NCBI GenBank assembly: GCA_963838795.1
Contig: CAWISL010000005.1
Location: forward strand, 1-64,000
Direction of reading: 5' to 3'
Source of the DNA: JAIBJN01 sp963838795
GTDB lineage: Bacteria; Actinomycetota; Thermoleophilia; Gaiellales; Gaiellaceae
DNA: 64,000 nt
How positions within the stretch are numbered: position 1 is the first letter of the stretch; each line of letters starts with the position of its first letter. Positions 59,577 through 64,000 of this stretch are shown piece by piece. The notes under the pieces are model-generated. The model searched no databases, was not told the DNA's origin, and worked only from the letters and a program-made list of their open reading frames with translations. Made by a program: the position numbers and the translations under genes.

Positions 59577-59592
59577 TAGCCAAACCTCCTAG
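59573..59592. terminator. Solo CTAG...CTAG hairpin between convergent genes
   Basis: CTAGTAG-CCAAACC-TCCTAG contains the stop codons of both the ATP-grasp gene (TAG 59574-59576) and the lipoprotein gene (59589-59591 on minus). It is an imperfect inverse of the hairpin at 24298-24319 and matches the ends of the 172-bp repeats. Confidence 0.5.
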
Positions 59593-60119
59593 GAGCCGGA
59601 GCGGGCCGCGGCGCAGTCCTCGTTCGACTGGAGCTCGGCGCTCAGCTCGCCGGTGTCGAGGTCCTCGAGCTGGGTGAGGGAGCTCTGCAGCTCCTGCTCG
59701 AGCTGGCCGATCTGGGAGGCCGCCTGCCCGGCCTGAGCGATCAAATCCTGCAGCGAGTCGCTCCCCTCGAAAGTGGCCCCGAGCTCGTCGGCGGTCGTGC
59801 TGATGCTCGAGGTCATCGAGTCGACGATTGCGGCCGCTTCCTCTCGGGCCTCGGTCTCCGGGGCGCCGAGCTCATCGACCTCGTTCAGGAAGGAGTCGGT
59901 CGCTTCGAGGCCTTCGTCGATCGCCCCTTGGATCGAGTCCGCGTTGAGATCGGACGGGCTCTGGAACTGGCCGACGATGCCCTCGAGCGAGGTCCGCCAC
60001 TCGGCCGCGGCCGAGCAGAAGCCATTCGTCCAAGACTCGCTCGCCGACTCCTCGTCGCCGCCGCACCCGGCTGCCAGCGCCAATGAGCCGACGATGCAAA
60101 TCAGGATTGCTCGAATCAC
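59589..60119 (-). CDS. Lipoprotein of unknown function
   Basis: A 176-residue exported lipoprotein. The signal peptide ILICIVGSLALAAGC has its lipid Cys at about 17, followed by GGDEESASE. The mature chain is Ser/Glu/Gln-rich and strongly helical (EELGATFEGSDSLQDLIAQAG-like repeats). There are two further Cys (FCSAAAEW and NEDCAAAR) that may form a disulfide. The GTG at 60119 has GAGGAG eight bases upstream. It may be a surface-exposed helical bundle. No family recognised. Confidence 0.72.
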   Translation of the reverse strand: MIRAILICIVGSLALAAGCGGDEESASESWTNGFCSAAAEWRTSLEGIVGQFQSPSDLNADSIQGAIDEGLEATDSFLNEVDELGAPETEAREEAAAIVDSMTSSISTTADELGATFEGSDSLQDLIAQAGQAASQIGQLEQELQSSLTQLEDLDTGELSAELQSNEDCAAARSGS

Positions 60120-60152
60120 ACTAGCTCCTCGCCGCTGAGAGTATCCGTGTTC

Positions 60153-60677
60153 ATGGCGACGGACGTCGACCCCTCTCGCTTCGGCCGCATCGTCGAGCGT
60201 CTCCTCTACGGGAGCAGGACGCGAATCGCGGGCACGATCTACGGGACGATCGTGGTCATGGCCGTCTTGGCAGCCGGCTCGGACAGCGGCACGATCGACG
60301 CGTGGGAGCTCGACGTGATCTTGGTGGGGACGGTCGTCGTCCTCTGGATCGCGCACGTCTACTCCGACGCGCTCGCGGAGGGCCTCTCCTCCGGGAAACC
60401 CCTCGACGCGAGAGCCCTCACCGAGGTCGCCGGCCGCGAGATCTCGATCGTCCTGTCGGCGGTCGTGCCGGCGGCGGCGCTCCTGCTGGGCGTCTCCGGG
60501 GTCGTCAGCGACACGAGCGCGGTCTGGCTCGCCCTCGCGCTCGGCACGCTCACGCTGGCCGTCCAGGCACTGCGGTACGCGAGGCTAGCGGCCCTGAGCG
60601 TCTCCGCCACGATCGTCGTGGTTGCGCTCAACCTCGGCCTCGCCTTTCTCATCATCTTGCTCAAAGCGGCCTTCTAG
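60153..60677 (+). CDS. Five-helix membrane protein of unknown function
   Basis: A 174-residue membrane protein. A cytoplasmic start (MATDVDPSRFGRIVERLLYG) is followed by hydrophobic segments: IAGTIYGTIVVMAVLAAG, VILVGTVVVLWIAHVYSDAL, ISIVLSAVVPAAALLLGV, AVWLALALGTLTLAVQAL and ATIVVVALNLGLAFLIILL. No motif of a known transporter or enzyme is seen. The ATG at 60153 was chosen; a GTG at 60147 would add two residues. It is divergent from the lipoprotein gene. Confidence 0.72.
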   Translation: MATDVDPSRFGRIVERLLYGSRTRIAGTIYGTIVVMAVLAAGSDSGTIDAWELDVILVGTVVVLWIAHVYSDALAEGLSSGKPLDARALTEVAGREISIVLSAVVPAAALLLGVSGVVSDTSAVWLALALGTLTLAVQALRYARLAALSVSATIVVVALNLGLAFLIILLKAAF

Positions 60678-60712
60678 GACGTCGTCAAGGCCTCCTGGCA
60701 TCTGAGCCGCGC

Positions 60713-60718
60713 TAAGCT
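60713..60718 (+). promoter_or_regulatory. -10 box of the ferritin-like gene
   Basis: TAAGCT ends seven bases before the ATG at 60726, with no ribosome-binding site. It fits the leaderless TANNNT pattern. Confidence 0.5.
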
Positions 60719-60725
60719 CCCCAGC

Positions 60726-61547
60726 ATGAGCGTCGAGCCTCTTCGCGTGGAAGCGGCGCCGGAGGGCGGCTCGGAGCGGCGCGCCGGCGTCATCCGCTAC
60801 TACGAGCTCGCGAAGCGCGCCGAATGGCAGACCTCCGACGTCCCGTGGGGCGACATCCCCCCGATCCCGGAGACGCGCGGCTCCGCGGAGAAGAAGGCCC
60901 GCCGGCAAGACGTCTGGCGCTCGGTGGTCACGCAGCAGTACCAGGCCGACATCCTCGCGGTGAAGATGGCGGCGCAGCTCCTGAACGCAGCGCCCCATCA
61001 TGAAGCTCGCCTCTACTACTCGACGATGGTGCAGGACGAGTCGCGCCACGTCGAGGCGTGGCTCAAGCTCCTGGGCGAGGTCGGCGGCGCCGCCGAGCGG
61101 GACCCGTATTTGGACGAGCTCGCCCGCATGTTCCTCGACGAGCTCGACCTGCTCGAGGAGAAGGTGTTCCTCATGCAGGTCTTCTTCGAGCGGCTGATCA
61201 TCCCGCGCTTCCGCCTGATCGCGCGCTCCTCGCGCGGGACGATCCTCGAGGACATCTGCAACCGGCTCACGATCGACGACGGCATCCACCACGGCGCCGG
61301 CATGGCCTACGAGAAGGTCCTCCTCGAGGGCGCCACCAAGCGCACCAAGGAGCGACTCGTCACGGCAGCGAACCGGATGCTCCCCGTCTTCGTCGAGCAC
61401 GCGCTCTGGCGGCCGCCCGCACGCGCCTGGATCGGCCGGGCGATGCACGATCGCGACGTCCAGCGGCTCCGGGAGGACCTCGACGACGGCGTGCGCCTGG
61501 CGAACTCGCTGGGCCTCGACGTCAGCGACGTCGAGCTTCCGTACTAG
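60726..61547 (+). CDS. Ferritin-like di-iron protein
   Basis: A 273-residue helical protein with carboxylate/His pairs in the ferritin/ribonucleotide-reductase-R2 style. Helix motifs: KMAAQLLNAAPHHEARLYY, MVQDESRHVEAWLKLLGE (E and ESRH, about 101-118), and ICNRLTIDDGIHHGAGMAYEK (DDGIHH, about 179-199). These place Glu, His and Asp residues on four helices, as for a two-iron oxidase. The substrate cannot be told; relatives include R2-like ligand-binding oxidases and desaturase-like proteins. The stop overlaps the convergent YihY gene by 26 bp. Confidence 0.78.
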   Translation: MSVEPLRVEAAPEGGSERRAGVIRYYELAKRAEWQTSDVPWGDIPPIPETRGSAEKKARRQDVWRSVVTQQYQADILAVKMAAQLLNAAPHHEARLYYSTMVQDESRHVEAWLKLLGEVGGAAERDPYLDELARMFLDELDLLEEKVFLMQVFFERLIIPRFRLIARSSRGTILEDICNRLTIDDGIHHGAGMAYEKVLLEGATKRTKERLVTAANRMLPVFVEHALWRPPARAWIGRAMHDRDVQRLREDLDDGVRLANSLGLDVSDVELPY

Positions 61548-62394
61548 CGCTTGGCGCATCCCGCCAGGTCGCGGCCAGCTGCGCGCCGAAGAGGAAGATC
61601 GCCGCGCAGAGGTAGACGAGGAAGAGGAAGCCGATCGCGGCCCCGAGCGAGCCGTAGACGAGGTTGTAGGCGGCGAAGCGGGAGAGGTAGAAGCCGAACC
61701 CGACCTGGGTCAGCTGGACGGCGAGCGCGACGAGCAGCGCCGGCAGCCACACGTCGGCCACACGAGGGCGTGCCGGGGGCACGTAGTGGTAGAGCAGGAG
61801 CACCGTGCCGAAGACGACCCCCAGCGAGACCACCGCCTGCGTCACGTCGCCGACGGCCGACCCGAGCTGCTCGAGACCCAGCGCCGAGCCCACGCGGCCC
61901 CCCATGTCCTCGACCAGCCGTACGACGAGCGTCAGCGCGAACGCGACCAGGAGCAGCACGCCGGCGAGCAGCACGAGCACCAGGTCGAAGGCCTTACCCC
62001 GCCACGCCCGCCTGCGCTCGGTCCCCCACACGTTCGTGAGGGCGATGCGGATGGCGGCCATCATGCCGCTCGCGGCCCAGAGGACGGCGAGGAGGGCAAT
62101 GAGGCCCAGGGCGGACGTAGGGCTCGCCAGCCCCGCGACCGCCTCGTCGAGCCGCACGCTCCCCGCGGCCGAGAGGCGGAGGTTGTCGACGAGCCAGGTG
62201 ATGATCTCGTCGCGGCGCTCGTCGTTCTCGATCAGCAGCCCGAAGATCGAGACGAGGAAGATGGCAAGCGGGAAGAGCGAGAAGAGGACGCGGTAGGCGA
62301 TGGCCGCGGCGAGCTGGGGGCACAGGTTGCGGCTGTAGGCCTCGGCGGCCTCCCGGCCTGTGTGCCAGACGCGCCGGGAGAGGCGGGCAAGCAT
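61522..62394 (-). CDS. YihY/virulence factor BrkB-family membrane protein
   Basis: A 290-residue inner-membrane protein of the YihY family (once called RNase BN). The family start LCPQLAAAIAYRVLFSLFPLAIFLV is followed by SPTSALGLIALLAVLWAASGMMAAIRIALTNVW, and the chain has six membrane helices in all. The long loop with YHYVPPARPRVADVWLPAL is also typical. The C-terminal tail is cut short and basic. The ATG at 62394 has GAGGGCGG upstream. Function is unknown family-wide, despite suggested transport roles. Confidence 0.92.
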   Translation of the reverse strand: MLARLSRRVWHTGREAAEAYSRNLCPQLAAAIAYRVLFSLFPLAIFLVSIFGLLIENDERRDEIITWLVDNLRLSAAGSVRLDEAVAGLASPTSALGLIALLAVLWAASGMMAAIRIALTNVWGTERRRAWRGKAFDLVLVLLAGVLLLVAFALTLVVRLVEDMGGRVGSALGLEQLGSAVGDVTQAVVSLGVVFGTVLLLYHYVPPARPRVADVWLPALLVALAVQLTQVGFGFYLSRFAAYNLVYGSLGAAIGFLFLVYLCAAIFLFGAQLAATWRDAPSASTEARRR

Positions 62395-62472
62395 GGCCCG
62401 CCCTCGTTCTCCGGCCGGTCACCCGTTCCTGCGGTGCCGAGTCAGTCGGGCGGCGTGCTGGGCGAGCCCCGG

Positions 62473-63252
62473 TCAGTCACCCTGCGCGCGGAGGTCCCCG
62501 GCGAAGAACTCGAGCGCCTTGCGCGTCTTGGTCTCCTGCTCGCCGCTCATGTCGACGCCACGCTCGGTCAGGAAAGCGCGCGTTTCCGCCGAGACCTGGA
62601 ACGCCTCGCCCGGGGCGCACTTGGTCGAGAGCTCGAGCAGGCGAGAGTTGTCGGGATAGAGCCACATCTCCGCGACGACCTTCCGGCCGAGCTCGCGCGG
62701 CGCGAATTTCACCTTGAGGACGAAGATCGGCCCGAGGGTCGAGAGATCGTCGAGCGCCAGGCCCTCGGGGGCATGTTCGGCGTAGAACGCCCGCTGCTCC
62801 TTCGTGAAGAGCTTGCGGAGCGGGCGGTCGCCCTGCACCGTCTCCCTGACCCGCGGGTTGTCGAGCGCGCCCTTCATCGAGCCGGAGCAGACGAAGCCGC
62901 CAGGCATCGCGTCGACCTCAACACCGAACCCCGGCATTGCGCGGAGCTCGGATGGGAGCTCCTGCGGGACGACCGGCCGCAGCTTGACCACGGTGTCGTC
63001 CCCCTTCCCCTGAACCCGGCGGGCGCGCACGACGACGCCGCTCGCATTGAGCGTCAGGTCCGGGGTGTCGAAGAAGAAGACCTGGCGGATCTGCGCGTCC
63101 AGGGGGTCGATGTCGAGCGCCTGTGCGGCCGTGCGCTGCGAATCGGCGGGTACGGTGAGCTTGAGCTCGACGCTGTCGGATTCCTTCGTGAGAGCGAGCA
63201 CCTCGATGATCTGCTCGTCGGTCAGAGTGGGTGATGTCTTGGTAGCTGCCAT
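62473..63252 (-). CDS. CYTH-like triphosphate tunnel domain protein
   Basis: A 259-residue soluble protein resembling CYTH (adenylate cyclase/thiamine triphosphatase) domains. The ExExK-like start is VELKLTVPAD, followed by QVFFFDTPDLTLNASGVVVRARRV and a triphosphate-pocket Lys/Arg strand in TVVKLRPVVP. Downstream come a second acidic-basic strand (IFVLKVKFAPRELGRKVVAEMWLYPD) and a helical C-terminus. Such proteins hydrolyse or bind inorganic or nucleotide triphosphates. The ATG at 63252 has GGAGGAGAGG upstream. The exact substrate is unknown. Confidence 0.78.
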   Translation of the reverse strand: MAATKTSPTLTDEQIIEVLALTKESDSVELKLTVPADSQRTAAQALDIDPLDAQIRQVFFFDTPDLTLNASGVVVRARRVQGKGDDTVVKLRPVVPQELPSELRAMPGFGVEVDAMPGGFVCSGSMKGALDNPRVRETVQGDRPLRKLFTKEQRAFYAEHAPEGLALDDLSTLGPIFVLKVKFAPRELGRKVVAEMWLYPDNSRLLELSTKCAPGEAFQVSAETRAFLTERGVDMSGEQETKTRKALEFFAGDLRAQGD

Positions 63253-63290
63253 AGCCTCTCCTCCGTTCGGGGCAGTGATTATTGCGCGAT

Positions 63291-63311
63291 CAACGCGCTG
63301 AGGACGCGTTG
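63291..63311 (-). terminator. Hairpin downstream of greA
   Basis: CAACGCG (63291-63297) and CGCGTTG (63305-63311) form a perfect 7-bp stem with a 7-nt loop, 21 bp after the greA stop on the minus strand. There is no T run, so the terminator call is tentative. TGATCGCGC occurs as a direct repeat on each side. Confidence 0.4.
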
Positions 63312-63332
63312 TCCGCCTGAAGCGCGATCACG

Positions 63333-63785
63333 TCAGGCCGCGCTGATCTCGACGATCCTGGCCATCCACACGCCGCGTGGCGCCTGGACCTCGACCGTCT
63401 CGCCGGCCTTGCGGCCGAGCAGCGCCTTGCCGAGAGGAGACGTCGGCGAGACCGTGCCGTCGCCGCCGACCGCCGAGATCTCCAGCTCCATCAGCGCGCC
63501 GGTCTCGTCTTCGATCACGACGTGGGAGCCGACGGCTGCCGTGTCCGAGCCTCCGGCCTCTACGACGACCGCGCCGTCGAGACGTCCGCGCAGGATTGAG
63601 ATCCGCCGCTCGAGGAGCCCCTGTTCGTCCTTGGCAGCGTGGTACTCGAAGTTCTCCGAGAGGTCGCCGTGGCCACGTGCGACGGCGATCGCCCGCACGA
63701 TCTCGGCCCTCTTCGGCCCCTCGAGCTCCGCGAGCTCGGCGGACAGGCGGGCGTGCTGCTCTGGAGTCAGTCGCTCGTCCATCAT
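63333..63785 (-). CDS. greA: Transcription elongation factor GreA
   Basis: A 150-residue Gre factor that rescues backtracked RNA polymerase by stimulating transcript cleavage. The N-terminal coiled coil carries the functional tip GHGDLSENFEYHAAKDEQ (about 38-55), with the acidic pair that coordinates the catalytic metal. The C-terminal FKBP-like domain has SPLGKALLGRKAGETVEV. The length is normal (about 155). The start is the doublet ATG at 63785, directly abutting the typA stop, so the two are co-transcribed. Confidence 0.95.
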   Translation of the reverse strand: MMDERLTPEQHARLSAELAELEGPKRAEIVRAIAVARGHGDLSENFEYHAAKDEQGLLERRISILRGRLDGAVVVEAGGSDTAAVGSHVVIEDETGALMELEISAVGGDGTVSPTSPLGKALLGRKAGETVEVQAPRGVWMARIVEISAA

Positions 63786-64000
63786 CTAGACGGGGGCCAG
63801 GCCCCGCGCCCTGCGGCTGGCAGCGGACTGACGCCGCTGGCCGGAGAGCTCGACCTTGCGCAGGCGCACGTGGTGCGGCGTTACCTCGACGCACTCGTCC
63901 TCGCGGATGTACTCCAGCGCCTGGTCGAGCGAGAGCGGACGCGGCGGAATCAGGCGGACCAGCTCGTCGGCCGTCGAGGAGCGCATGTTCGTCAGCTTCT
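63786..64000 (-). CDS. typA: TypA/BipA translational GTPase, C-terminal fragment (runs off the window)
   Basis: The last about 70 residues of the ribosome-binding GTPase TypA/BipA. The visible end, SSTADELVRLIPPRPLSLDQ followed by LEYIREDECVEVTPHHVRLRK, is the typical C-terminal domain. A short basic tail follows. The GTPase domain lies outside the window to the right. Its stop at 63786-63788 touches the greA start. The fragment is clear enough for a confident family call, though only the C-terminus is present. Confidence 0.88.
   Translation of the reverse strand, partial: KLTNMRSSTADELVRLIPPRPLSLDQALEYIREDECVEVTPHHVRLRKVELSGQRRQSAASRRARGLAPV

Overview
High-GC (about 70 %) chromosomal DNA from an actinomycete. 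The evidence is the GTG/TTG-rich start codons, a complete F420 biosynthesis set with fused fbiC, TANNNT -10 boxes placed 6-10 nt before start codons (leaderless-type promoters), and actinobacterial-style protein families. The protein flavour suggests class Thermoleophilia (Gaiellales/Solirubrobacterales), but that placement is inference. No rRNA, tRNA, CRISPR array, prophage or intact transposase was found.

Region 1 (1-20.5 kb) is a molybdenum-hydroxylase super-locus. On the minus strand, from right to left: a form I CO dehydrogenase (coxM-coxS-coxL, with the diagnostic AYRCSFR motif), two XdhC-type maturation proteins (one with a C-terminal YHS domain), coxG, a form II 'CoxL-like' hydroxylase (coxS-coxL-coxM, AYRGAGR motif), a small unknown protein, a metallophosphoesterase, and a PucC-PucE-PucD xanthine dehydrogenase with a coupled cupin. 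On the plus strand are the CODH maturation ATPase CoxD (MoxR) and the VWA protein CoxE, separated by a homoserine-dehydrogenase-like gene and a PLP decarboxylase. Region 2 (20.5-28.3 kb) has PEP carboxylase and a purine-catabolism block: 8-oxoguanine deaminase, a dialkylglycine-decarboxylase-like aminotransferase, and the three urate-to-allantoin enzymes in order (5-hydroxyisourate hydrolase, OHCU decarboxylase, urate oxidase), plus a thioesterase-like protein. Xanthine (via PucCDE) and 8-oxoguanine (via the deaminase) would both feed urate oxidase.

Region 3 (28.3-33.3 kb) is the F420 cluster: cofE-npdG-cofD on minus and cofC-fbiC on plus, divergent across 3 bp. Region 4 (33.3-38.8 kb) has a hydantoinase/dihydropyrimidinase behind an NMT1/THI5-type ABC importer, separated by a strong intrinsic terminator. 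Region 5 (38.8-50.6 kb) has three large GT-C-like membrane proteins, an HMG-CoA-lyase-like enzyme, an ornithine-cyclodeaminase-family enzyme, a rhodanese, a PQQ-type sugar dehydrogenase, an MBL hydrolase, and a cupredoxin lipoprotein coupled to a His-rich membrane protein. Region 6 (50.7-57.1 kb) has a GAF-GGDEF-GAF-GAF-HD-GYP protein, a degenerate GGDEF protein, a cyclophilin, a LacI-type HTH protein and DUF4231. Region 7 (57-64 kb) has cupin, ATP-grasp, lipoprotein, ferritin-like, YihY, CYTH and GreA genes and the C-terminus of TypA.

Two features cut across the window. (i) About 20 single-base frameshifts interrupt otherwise well conserved proteins, clustered in the CODH operon (10.6-15.6 kb) and cofE (28.3-28.6 kb). 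Consensus error is the simplest reading. (ii) Small structured repeats sit at stop codons: two copies of a 172-bp element with terminal inverted repeats (28088-28259 and 46324-46494), two solo hairpins built from the same terminal motif, and a second two-copy repeat family around the puc genes. There is no stretch over 300 bp without a gene; the largest gene-free interval (57072-57322) holds a relic of a TIR-domain start.
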